A DNA stretch of 5,310 nucleotides from Aphodosoma sp045658305. Lineage in GTDB: Bacteria > Bacteroidota > Bacteroidia > Bacteroidales > Paludibacteraceae. Both the position numbers and the translations under genes were made by a program. Positions 1 through 5,193 of this stretch are shown here, one piece after another (within the stretch, counting starts at the first letter, position 1; each line of letters begins with the position of its first letter). Where the stretch lies: assembly GCA_045658305.1 (NCBI GenBank), contig JAZOUT010000134.1, positions 1-5,310 on the forward strand, in the 5' to 3' direction. Under the pieces are notes generated by a model, which did no database searches, was not told the DNA's origin, and saw nothing but the letters and a program-made list of their open reading frames with translations.

Positions 1-117
1 TCACAGCAAAAACTGAAGCAACAACATTATCACTACAACTTCGCAAAAACACCTGGATCAACAATATGCCATCACAGATATCTCCAGAGCCAAATCACTG
101 CTCCAGGTCTACCGAAA
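1..117. repeat. Terminal direct repeat, left copy
   Basis: Bases 1-117 are identical, base for base, to bases 5194-5310. An exact repeat at both ends of a contig is what an assembler produces from a circular molecule, or from a tandem duplication, so the unique length would be 5,193 bases. The repeat carries no convincing gene. It contains one CACCTGG motif (50-56) and the left arm of a 10-bp inverted repeat (99-108). It ends inside the spacer of that inverted repeat. Confidence 0.97.
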
Positions 118-240
118 TCAAGCAGCACCTGGAGCACCAAACCCACCTCTAACCTCAATTTGCGCGCCAGGTGATTTCGCTGTAGTGTTCAGAAAACTGA
201 CTATACAATCAATAAAATATCGAGAAATCACTGCCGGGCA
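50..240. repeat. Cluster of CACCTGG/CCAGGTG and AAATCA motifs
   Basis: Four CCTGG cores occur in both orientations: CACCTGG at 50-56, CCAGGT at 103-108, CACCTGG at 126-132 and CCAGGTG at 167-173. The middle two are the centre of a perfect 10-bp inverted repeat, TGCTCCAGGT (99-108) and ACCTGGAGCA (127-136), with an 18-base spacer. Most copies lie beside an AAATCA element: AAATCACTGC at 92-101 and again at 225-234, CGAAATCA at 113-120, and its reverse complement in TGATTTCG at 172-179. Such clustering can mark a protein-binding region, a replication origin or a recombination site. The function is not known. Confidence 0.5.
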
Positions 241-369
241 CTCATTCAAATTTCACAATACCCTAATCAACATCACCGCCCCGCAGCGTAAAGGACTGGT
301 CTTTTAATTTTTAACTGATTGATTTTCAGTGTTAGTTTTTACAAAAATTGCGAAATCCCACATAGAAGA
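118..369. other. Gene-free stretch
   Basis: No open frame here is supported on either strand: all frames are short or lack a start. The right part of the motif cluster described at 50-240 lies in its first half. The second half turns AT-rich near 300-345 and contains a weak hairpin (ACTGA and TCAGT arms around 315-330). That hairpin lies downstream of the broken gene ending at 370 and could be a poor terminator, but its stem is only 5 bp. Confidence 0.5.
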
Positions 370-854
370 CTACATGGAGGTCGTAATTTTTACCTCTACC
401 AAAGAGAGATTTCCGTAAGCCACACCTTCCAAAAGGTCATAGTGTTTCTTCTCGAAATCGGTAACATTAACCCATTCGCCTGTCACAATGTAGATGTAGA
501 GTTTTTGACAGAATGGCCAAAAGCGAGACATATGATTACATTTCCATGAGGTATTCTTATCAAGGCTGTGGAGGTCTGTGCCATCTTGATTTTCCCCTTG
601 CACAGTTACCACCTTGCTATTTTTTCCAAATAACAATCAATGTCATTGTGGCTGTAATCAGTCAGCATCTCCGATGTTTTAATCCAAGCAGCTGTATTGA
701 TACCGACGAAGAATATCTTCTTCTCTGCCTTAGCATAGTTATTGAATATATAAGGAATGAAGATTCCAGATTCGAGATGAAACTCGTTGGAGATTTATTT
801 TAGTTTTTCGCAAAACTCTGAAACAAACTTTCGGTAGAAATCTTTGTTGATCAT
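370..854 (-). pseudogene. Broken gene behind the WYL regulator (nonsense codon plus frameshift)
   Basis: The reading starts at ATG 854, only 11 bases after the WYL stop codon and behind an AAAAAGAG ribosome-binding-like stretch, so it is the third gene of that operon. Nineteen codons are read before an in-frame TAA (795-797). The same frame then continues with 62 coherent codons, including the strand-like stretch KKIFFVGINTAAW, to a TAA at 606-608. Coding character then resumes in another frame down to TAG 370-372, with the stretch LYIYIVTGEWVNVTDFEKKH. Adding one base to the A6 run at 620-625 would join the second and third parts. A single change (for example GAA to TAA) explains the nonsense codon. 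The restored product would be about 161 residues. I do not recognise the family. The strand-plus-GINT segment recalls uracil-DNA-glycosylase-like folds, but that is a weak impression. Confidence 0.72.
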
Positions 855-865
855 AAATCTCTTTT

Positions 866-1798
866 TTACTTTTTATACACCTTAAATTTATACTTCTCGT
901 TGGGCTGAGCTTGCTCGGCGATACCCTCCTCGCGGACTTTTGCGATCAGCTCCGCAGGTGCAAGCACCTCCGTCGTTGCACCCATAGACAAAATCTTCTT
1001 TCTAAAATCAAACGAAGGACACAAGCGATACTCAAAAATCGAATACTCCTCGTTGCACTCAACCTCGACTTGCGAATGATGCAGAGGCAAGGTGCGCAGA
1101 TATTTGCTCTGCCACGAATCGACCTTCAACGCCACTGGTTCGACATTGAAATCCTCTTCGACGATGATAATTCCGTAATAGTCCTCAAAGAATTTCGCAG
1201 CATCGAACTTCTTGGGCAGTTTGAATTTTCGCTCGGTTGGCTCCAACGCTTTGATGCGGTCAAGGGCATACAAGCGAAGTTCATCATACCCCTCGCTCTT
1301 GCCGAGCATATACCACCTCTGCTCAAAGAGTTTCACGCAATAAGGCTCCACCTCAAAAGTCGAAGGCTCCTCACGATGAAAACTGTGATAAATCATCGAG
1401 AGTGCCACACTCTCGCGCATTGCATCTACAATGGTTGTCAGGTGTTGCTGCCCCGAAGGCACATTTTCGAGTAGTATGCGGTTTTTGAGCTCTTGGCTCT
1501 CGTGCAGAATATTATTGACAGAGAAGGTCTGAATAAGCCACTTACGCACACCCATATTGTCGATGCCCTCACGGTCGGCAACAATATAACCTCGCTGCGT
1601 GCGACTATACTTTATCTCAATGTCGAACAACTCCTCCACAGCATCGGTATAGCGGTGGAACTGACGCTCCGACAGCTCCTCGCCACGCCCAAAATGCAAC
1701 TCGAAGCGATGTTGTATCTCTTCGAGCGATATAGGTCCACGATTGTATATAGTTGTAACAAACCACACATAGCGGTTGATAAGTCCTGAGGTACTCAT
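866..1798 (-). CDS. WYL-domain transcriptional regulator
   Basis: A 310-residue protein with the normal three-part layout of WYL regulators. Residues about 5-75 form a winged-helix DNA-binding region. A WYL domain follows at about 130-195, with the signature tripeptide present as WYM (162-164) and then RLYALDRI (175-182). A C-terminal WCX-like extension lies at about 220-293. WYL domains are SH3-like folds thought to sense nucleic acids or nucleotides, and these proteins commonly repress or activate defence and DNA-damage genes. The ATG at 1798 was chosen because the helix-turn-helix begins right after it. The gene lies 31 bases downstream of a small membrane-protein gene and 11 bases upstream of a broken gene, so it is the middle of a three-gene operon. 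It looks intact. Its target cannot be read from the sequence; self-regulation of the operon is the simplest guess. Confidence 0.9.
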   Translation of the reverse strand: MSTSGLINRYVWFVTTIYNRGPISLEEIQHRFELHFGRGEELSERQFHRYTDAVEELFDIEIKYSRTQRGYIVADREGIDNMGVRKWLIQTFSVNNILHESQELKNRILLENVPSGQQHLTTIVDAMRESVALSMIYHSFHREEPSTFEVEPYCVKLFEQRWYMLGKSEGYDELRLYALDRIKALEPTERKFKLPKKFDAAKFFEDYYGIIIVEEDFNVEPVALKVDSWQSKYLRTLPLHHSQVEVECNEEYSIFEYRLCPSFDFRKKILSMGATTEVLAPAELIAKVREEGIAEQAQPNEKYKFKVYKK

Positions 1799-1829
1799 AG
1801 CGGTCGGAATTTTAGGTAAAGTTAAAAAA

Positions 1830-2072
1830 TTATAATCGAATCCAACGCTCGGGCGAGGATGAAAAATGCATCGTCAATGCGCCGATAATCACGCCAACCG
1901 CTACGGCAATAGCAAGGGGAATTCGTTGTTTTCGTTTGTTCTGCGGAAACGAATCAGCTGCACGACCCCACAGACTTGCAAGGTCACACGGCTGATTTAT
2001 AATACTTTGTCGCAACTGCTCGCTAAAAGGCAACTGCTCTTGGCTTTGCTTCTGATGTTTCATATGTCCCAT
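1830..2072 (-). CDS. Small single-pass membrane protein
   Basis: An 80-residue protein with a Q- and K-rich polar N-terminal half, a basic stretch NKRKQR (45-50), and one hydrophobic segment at about 51-69 (IPLAIAVAVGVIIGALTMHF), then a short tail of about ten residues. The positive charges before the helix suggest that the N-terminus stays in the cytoplasm. I chose ATG 2072 over the longer frame opening at 2171 because a TATCTTTG promoter element lies at 2097-2104, which would put transcription start inside the longer frame; ATG 2063 is an alternative start. It is the first gene of the operon with the WYL regulator. The order resembles sigma/anti-sigma or sensor-regulator pairs only loosely, and no family is recognised. 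It could be a membrane effector or anchor controlled by the WYL protein, but that is inference. Confidence 0.72.
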   Translation of the reverse strand: MGHMKHQKQSQEQLPFSEQLRQSIINQPCDLASLWGRAADSFPQNKRKQRIPLAIAVAVGVIIGALTMHFSSSPERWIRL

Positions 2073-2096
2073 AATCTTTGCTATTAAATTTTGATG

Positions 2097-2104
2097 CAAA
2101 GATA
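2097..2104 (-). promoter_or_regulatory. Bacteroidota-type -7 element before the membrane protein/WYL operon
   Basis: On the minus strand this reads TATCTTTG, a perfect match to the Bacteroidota -7 consensus TAnnTTTG. It lies 24 bases upstream of ATG 2072, leaving a short leader of roughly 15-20 bases. No good TTTG is present at the expected -33 position; only a T-rich ATTTTA stretch is nearby. The operon may therefore need an activator or be weakly expressed. Confidence 0.6.
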
Positions 2105-2148
2105 TGGCTGCATACTGATAAAATGCGTCATAGTAAAAGTTTATTAGC

Positions 2149-2177
2149 AAAAAGAGGAGTCGATTACTCAACTCCTC
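2149..2177 (-). terminator. Intrinsic terminator of the tryptophan-repeat gene
   Basis: Read on the minus strand, arms GAGGAGTTGA and TCGACTCCTC form a 10-bp stem (one G-T wobble) around a GTAA tetraloop and are followed directly by TTTTT. The arms occupy 2168-2177 and 2154-2163. It begins 18 bases after the stop codon of the 173-residue gene and precedes the promoter of the next operon. It therefore separates two transcription units on the same strand. Confidence 0.8.
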
Positions 2178-2195
2178 AGTAAGCGCACAAATGAA

Positions 2196-2717
2196 CTATC
2201 CCATAATCTCTTTGAGCAACTCGTCTAAACGCTTTTCAACAAGTGCATACCATAGGTTAGAACCCTGAAACTGCTCAGCAGGAATAAACTCCTTGTAGCG
2301 CTCCAAGAAATCGGGCGTGTATAGTTCCTCGCTATGCCAGCGATTGATAATGCGCTCCCAATCCCACTTGTCGGCAAACTTGTCGAGCATAGCATATGAG
2401 AGTTTCAGATTGCTGTTATCCGACATCTCGTGCAAATCCCACTTATCGGCAAACTGCTCAATAATCTTTGGAGTGAGCAATCCCTCGGGAGCGTAGCCCG
2501 ACAATACTTTCCAATCGATATAATCCTTGAAGTTTTCGAGGATCGACGCTGTCCAGAGCATTTCGGTATTCTCTGACAAAACCTTCCAATCAATCTCACT
2601 GCGATACTTGCGGAGCAACTCCTCGTTCCACTTAAACTTGCGCGACAACTTTTTCCACGCCTCTTTGTTCAACTCTTGCGACACAATAGCATCGCCAAAT
2701 GTTCTTACGATTACCAT
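2196..2717 (-). CDS. Tryptophan-rich repeat protein
   Basis: A 173-residue soluble protein built almost wholly of six degenerate repeats of 23-26 residues. Each runs roughly D-W-x-x-L/I-S, a variable polar turn, then an amphipathic helix of the type (I/L)-x-E-x-(F/Y)-x-(D/E)-x-(I/W). Unit starts are near residues 20, 43, 68, 94, 119 and 146; the cleanest are DWKVLSENT (43-51), DWKVLSGYA (68-76) and FADKWDWER (114-122). The last unit has lost its tryptophan. There is no signal peptide or membrane segment. Such regular helical repeats usually form a binding surface for protein or nucleic acid, and similar tryptophan-repeat proteins occur in Bacteroidales genomes without a known role. The ATG at 2717 is 21 bases after the stop of a 30-codon ORF, so the two share a transcript. 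It appears intact and ends at a strong terminator. Confidence 0.82.
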   Translation of the reverse strand: MVIVRTFGDAIVSQELNKEAWKKLSRKFKWNEELLRKYRSEIDWKVLSENTEMLWTASILENFKDYIDWKVLSGYAPEGLLTPKIIEQFADKWDLHEMSDNSNLKLSYAMLDKFADKWDWERIINRWHSEELYTPDFLERYKEFIPAEQFQGSNLWYALVEKRLDELLKEIMG

Positions 2718-2738
2718 AATTCAGATTGTTTTATTTTG

Positions 2739-2831
2739 TTAAATAGATGTTGCTGCCTCATACACATCGTGCAAAAATCGCAGTGCTGCGCCACGATATT
2801 TTTCTAAAAGTTTTTGTTCGTCTGTCATCAT
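2739..2831 (-). CDS. Small 30-codon ORF leading the tryptophan-repeat operon
   Basis: A short frame starting at two adjacent ATG codons (2831 and 2828), encoding 30 residues beginning MMTDEQKLLEKYRGAALRF and predicted to be mostly amphipathic helix. It sits between a TTTGCA-type promoter (2850-2857) and the repeat-protein gene, 21 bases upstream of it. The open frame extends further upstream, but a start there would lie before the promoter. It could be a real small protein, a leader peptide affecting translation of the next gene, or the C-terminal remnant of a larger gene. I do not recognise it. Confidence 0.45.
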   Translation of the reverse strand: MMTDEQKLLEKYRGAALRFLHDVYEAATSI

Positions 2832-2849
2832 TATTCTCGTTTTATGGTG

Positions 2850-2857
2850 CAAAGTTG
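2850..2857 (-). promoter_or_regulatory. Probable -7 element of the 30-codon ORF/tryptophan-repeat operon
   Basis: The minus strand reads CAACTTTGCA here, one mismatch from TAnnTTTG followed by the CA common in Bacteroidota promoters. It is 18 bases upstream of ATG 2831. No clear TTTG is seen at -33. It is divergent from the promoter of the plus-strand gene at 2951. Confidence 0.45.
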
Positions 2858-2912
2858 AGAAATCACACTGCCACATTGTGTCAGAGTAAAAAATATCTTC
2901 ATACTGACAGCC

Positions 2913-2938
2913 TTTGGCTCTCTCAATTCTCACCTTTG
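2913..2938 (+). promoter_or_regulatory. Probable promoter of the SLOG-type gene
   Basis: CACCTTTGCA (2931-2940) is one base from the TAnnTTTG -7 consensus. A TTTG lies upstream at 2913-2916, but the 14-base gap is shorter than the usual 19-21. The element ends 12 bases before ATG 2951, so the leader would be very short. The G/A-rich GAAAAAAGAG just before the ATG could serve as a ribosome-binding site. Confidence 0.45.
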
Positions 2939-2950
2939 CAGAAAAAAGAG

Positions 2951-3160
2951 ATGAAAATAGCAATATTAGGAAGCCGCACATTTGAAGATTATAATGCAAT
3001 GTGCTCTTTTATTGAGGAGAAGTTAGCGACTATGGAGCATCCTGCCATTGAGGCGGTGGTGTCGGGAGGCGCAATAGGTGCAGATTCGCTTGCCGAGCGT
3101 TATGCACAGAAACGAGGCTTGGAGATAGCACTACAAGAGAACGATACCCGCCTGTATTAA
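2951..3160 (+). pseudogene. Truncated SLOG/DUF2493-type nucleotide-binding protein
   Basis: The 69 codons start with MKIAILGSRTF, the first strand and glycine loop of the SLOG (DUF2493/YspA-like) Rossmann fold. They also contain the second hallmark VVSGGAIGADSLAERYA (36-52), whose SGG and GAD residues bind the nucleotide. Proteins of this group normally run to about 120-150 residues and carry a later W/Y-G-x-x-AG-x-x-RN segment. Here the protein stops after LEIALQENDTRLY, so roughly the C-terminal half is absent. The last codons lie inside the stem of a hairpin (3140-3174), as if a deletion had joined the gene to an intergenic terminator. ATG 2951 was chosen because the domain begins exactly there and a promoter precedes it. 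SLOG proteins sense or process nucleotide signals, often in defence systems. This remnant is probably inactive, though a short stable product is possible. Confidence 0.78.
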
Positions 3161-3174
3161 GGGCGGGTATCGTT
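3140..3174. terminator. Perfect 13-bp hairpin between converging genes
   Basis: AACGATACCCGCC (3140-3152) and GGCGGGTATCGTT (3162-3174) are perfect complements around a 9-base loop. On the plus strand it is followed by GTGTTTATTATTTTGTT, moderately T-rich. On the minus strand it begins 7 bases past the stop codon of the nuclease gene but is followed by only a weak T stretch. It can serve both converging transcripts. It overlaps the last codons of the truncated SLOG gene, which is unusual for an intact gene. Confidence 0.8.
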
Positions 3175-3181
3175 GTGTTTA

Positions 3182-4399
3182 TTATTTTGTTAATGGCAAA
3201 ATTACCTCTATCAGTTCTATGAGGTTTGGCAATGCCGACTCTAAATCGGTATATTTCCAGCAATACCAAGAACTATTACTTTCCCAACTACCAATATTTG
3301 ATATTGCATCTTCAATTATATTTGCTGTATTAGGATCTTTACCCTCAACACAATAAATACCATAGTATATGTTTGAATCTCTATCTATAACAATTCTAAC
3401 AGGATGTCCATCGATTTGCAAATTGATTCCGACAAAAACAATCTTTCCTCTATTTCCTAATGTTATGTTGTTTTTCAAGTCCGGGAAGTGTTCTGTCAAT
3501 TCAATCTTCCACTTTTCAAACATCTGATTTTCTATCTTACCTTTTAATGTTTCTAAGTGGCTTAGTACTTTGTTAATATCGTCTTGATATTGACGAATTG
3601 TACGATAATCATCATACACCTGACCTATTAAACCAAGTTTTTCCTTGATACACTCTTCTACTTTCATATTTAACTCTTTATCTATTGTTCTTAACCCAAA
3701 AATACCCTCCAAATAGTCTATATATTGTTCCACCGCACAACGTAACAGATAATCTTTTTCGGGAATCATAGGAGTAACTTTCTCTTTCAACCACGGCAGA
3801 ATATCATCTCTAAATGATAAATTCACATACCGTTGTGCATATTCAGACTTATATGTGCCCCAAGATTGTTCAGCCGGTTCCGAGCCTTGCTGAGACAAAT
3901 AGACAACAAAAATTTGTTCATCTGCAAATCCATTTGACTTGGTACAATCTATGTATCTTGATAACTGAGCCTCCTGATCTGTTGCGTTATAGATTTTGTT
4001 CTCGAAAATAATGGCATATCCACCAACCTTGTCACGCACCCAAAGGTCTATTCGACACTGCTCCTGCGTAATTAACGGACTCTTGATGTGTATGTAACGA
4101 TATTCGTTATTTTGTTCTGCAATATACGCCAACAGCGATTGTAAAACGACATACTCTCCTGATTGCGATTTATATCGCAATAATTTACATAGTATGCGAC
4201 TATGCCCATTTTCGTTGATATGCAGTTCGTCAATAATGTTGAGGTGATATGGCAACAGATGTCTATTCTGCTCAATGCAACGCTTTACATCTGCCGCCAA
4301 CTCCATTACAAAACTGACTTCAGACGCCTGCTGCTTTGCATCTTCGCCAACAATATAATTGACAAAGTCGAGTATCTGAGATATTCTGTTGTTATCCAT
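3182..4399 (-). CDS. PD-(D/E)XK nuclease family protein (PDDEXK_4 type)
   Basis: A 405-residue protein whose N-terminal two-fifths matches the PDDEXK_4 nuclease pattern. Helix residues ELHINENGHSRIL (58-70) supply the conserved glutamate E63. RIDLW (116-120) gives the catalytic aspartate D118. AIIFENKI (129-136) gives the E133-x-K135 pair, and DQEAQLSRYI (141-150) gives the following helix with Q145, R148 and Y149. All expected catalytic residues are present. Residues 240-300 are helical and charged, perhaps coiled coil. The C-terminal part (about 315-405) is a separate mixed domain of unknown role, perhaps for target recognition. There is no signal peptide. The start at ATG 4399 fits its own promoter at 4422-4453. 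The gene is visibly AT-richer than the WYL operon, hinting at a different origin. Relatives occur alone or in defence islands; the actual DNA or RNA target is unknown. Confidence 0.85.
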   Translation of the reverse strand: MDNNRISQILDFVNYIVGEDAKQQASEVSFVMELAADVKRCIEQNRHLLPYHLNIIDELHINENGHSRILCKLLRYKSQSGEYVVLQSLLAYIAEQNNEYRYIHIKSPLITQEQCRIDLWVRDKVGGYAIIFENKIYNATDQEAQLSRYIDCTKSNGFADEQIFVVYLSQQGSEPAEQSWGTYKSEYAQRYVNLSFRDDILPWLKEKVTPMIPEKDYLLRCAVEQYIDYLEGIFGLRTIDKELNMKVEECIKEKLGLIGQVYDDYRTIRQYQDDINKVLSHLETLKGKIENQMFEKWKIELTEHFPDLKNNITLGNRGKIVFVGINLQIDGHPVRIVIDRDSNIYYGIYCVEGKDPNTANIIEDAISNIGSWESNSSWYCWKYTDLESALPNLIELIEVILPLTK

Positions 4400-4421
4400 T
4401 GTATTGGGTTGTAGTCTATCA

Positions 4422-4453
4422 CAAATTTAGTAATTTAATTTCATTCTCACAAA
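4422..4453 (-). promoter_or_regulatory. Bacteroidota promoter of the nuclease gene
   Basis: On the minus strand TTTG (4450-4453) is followed after exactly 20 bases by TAAATTTG (4422-4429), a full match to the Bacteroidota -33/-7 arrangement. The -7 box lies 22 bases upstream of ATG 4399. It overlaps the final codons and stop of the upstream frameshifted gene, so the nuclease can be expressed independently of that gene. Confidence 0.75.
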
Positions 4454-4673
4454 CTCATACAACTCTCGCATGTAGTCGTCTATATTTTCATCCAAGTAGA
4501 AGCAATCCTTTTGTGGACGCCAATGATAATGCACTTTGTCGGAGAATGGCTCGGTCCACTGCTCTACGCCCGGCATATCGGGGTGATAATTGGCTGGCGA
4601 GAGAAGACACCAACAATTTTCCACCTCTTCCAATTTCAGATGCTCGCAAGTGGATATATTCTTTATTTTTCAT
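4427..4673 (-). pseudogene. Small frameshifted gene upstream of the nuclease
   Basis: A convincing protein stretch ends at TAA 4427-4429: it includes WTEPFSDKVHYHWRPQKD and DDYMRELYEFVRMKLNY, and is rich in W, H and aromatic residues. The only start in this frame is a TTG at 4633. However, a promoter at 4697-4704 points to ATG 4673, whose frame (MKNKEYIH...) differs. Restoring two bases in the TATAT tract at about 4654-4660 would join them as MKNKEYISTCEHLKLEEVEN..., giving about 82 residues. The gene therefore looks broken by loss of one TA unit, or switchable at that tract. Translation from TTG 4633 (68 residues) remains possible. The family is not recognised. It ends 27 bases before the nuclease start and may have been functionally paired with it, for example as an immunity or accessory protein; that is a guess from position only. 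Confidence 0.6.
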
Positions 4674-4696
4674 AATAAGTGGAATGTAATTTTCGG

Positions 4697-4731
4697 CAAA
4701 ACTACACCACCAAACTGCCAAAATATGGCAG
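4697..4731 (-). promoter_or_regulatory. Promoter element and operator-like palindrome before the small gene
   Basis: The minus strand reads TAGTTTTG at 4697-4704, a perfect TAnnTTTG -7 box, 23 bases before ATG 4673. Just upstream lies CTGCCA-AAATA-TGGCAG (4715-4731), a perfect 6-bp inverted repeat with a 5-base centre, placed where a regulator would overlap the -33 region. No well-spaced TTTG is present (14 bases at best), consistent with a regulated promoter. Confidence 0.5.
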
Positions 4732-4767
4732 ATTAGAATTTCAAAGACAAAAAGAGCAGAATGTTGA

Positions 4768-4869
4768 ATTTTATTTAAGCCAGACCAAGTGACTCCAATT
4801 GATCTCAATTTAGACTACATAGGAGGCTACACGGGAAGAGTAAGATTGGAGTTTAAGCGATTTTTGTGA
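4768..4869 (+). other. Possible gene remnant without a start
   Basis: Between TGA 4765-4767 and TGA 4867-4869 one plus frame reads 33 codons with protein-like content, including KPDQVTPIDLNLDYIGG and GRVRLEFKRF. It has no ATG and no promoter. It may be the tail of a lost gene or chance. I recognise no family. Confidence 0.2.
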
Positions 4870-5193
4870 GCAATATCGTTTCACTACACATCGTCATTCC
4901 CGACTCCGATCGGGAATCTAAACACATTACTCCCCTTTGCAGTAAAAAGGGGGATCCGCAACAAAATTGTGTGATGGATTCAGCGAGATCTCAAGTTTGG
5001 AAACTCCCTGTGGGTATAACATTTAATCAAATACCCGCTTCATTCTTCGCTCAATGGAACAGAATTTATCGATTTTAATAAAAAGCGATTTTTTCGCTCA
5101 ACGATTACAAGAACATCAAAAGCCACCCGGAATTACGTTCGAACGCTTAAGCGATCCGTTTAGTGAGCACCCATTCTGAGCGCGTCCCAATAA
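4870..5193. other. Gene-free stretch with hairpins and short repeats
   Basis: No supported gene was found on either strand. Besides the two hairpins at 4896-4954 it holds GGGTAT (5012-5017) with ATACCC (5031-5036) around 13 bases, and AGCGA (5084-5088) with TCGCT (5094-5098) around five T residues. The nonamer TTCGCTCAA occurs at 5046-5054 and 5093-5101. AAGCGAT-type sequences recur near 4855, 5083 and 5147. With 1-369 this forms one continuous non-coding region on the circle. Confidence 0.5.
4896..4954. repeat. Two adjacent hairpins, possible dispersed repeat
   Basis: ATTCCCGA (4896-4903) pairs perfectly with TCGGGAAT (4910-4917) around a 6-base loop. CCCCTTT (4932-4938) pairs with AAAGGGG (4946-4952) around a 7-base loop. 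Sequences of the form TCATTCCCGA...TCGGGAATCT are familiar as dispersed intergenic repeats in many bacterial genomes, so this is likely a chromosome-type repeat unit. Neither hairpin lies directly behind a supported gene. Confidence 0.55.

Noticed and set aside
50..240. CRISPR array
   Set aside because: The motifs are short, occur in both orientations and are unevenly spaced, and no cas gene is present.
319..803. Plus-strand frames of 76 and 96 codons
   Set aside because: They overlap the broken minus-strand gene at 370-854, whose translation has much better protein character, and they lack a promoter.
911..1474. Plus-strand open frame of 187 codons
   Set aside because: It lies entirely antisense to the WYL regulator gene, whose protein shows a clear domain layout; the plus-frame product is low-complexity and unrecognisable.
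2747..2950. Longer start of the SLOG-type gene at 2747
   Set aside because: The domain begins exactly at ATG 2951, a promoter lies between, and the extra N-terminus would be antisense to the 30-codon ORF.
4488..4808. Minus-strand 106-codon frame covering the small gene before the nuclease
   Set aside because: Only its short start after ATG 4673 is plausible; after about ten codons it turns into R/L/S-rich shadow sequence, while the overlapping frame reads like a real protein.
4866..5078. Plus-strand 70-codon frame
   Set aside because: It reads through two hairpins; the IPDSDRES part is the usual translation of a dispersed inverted repeat, not a protein.
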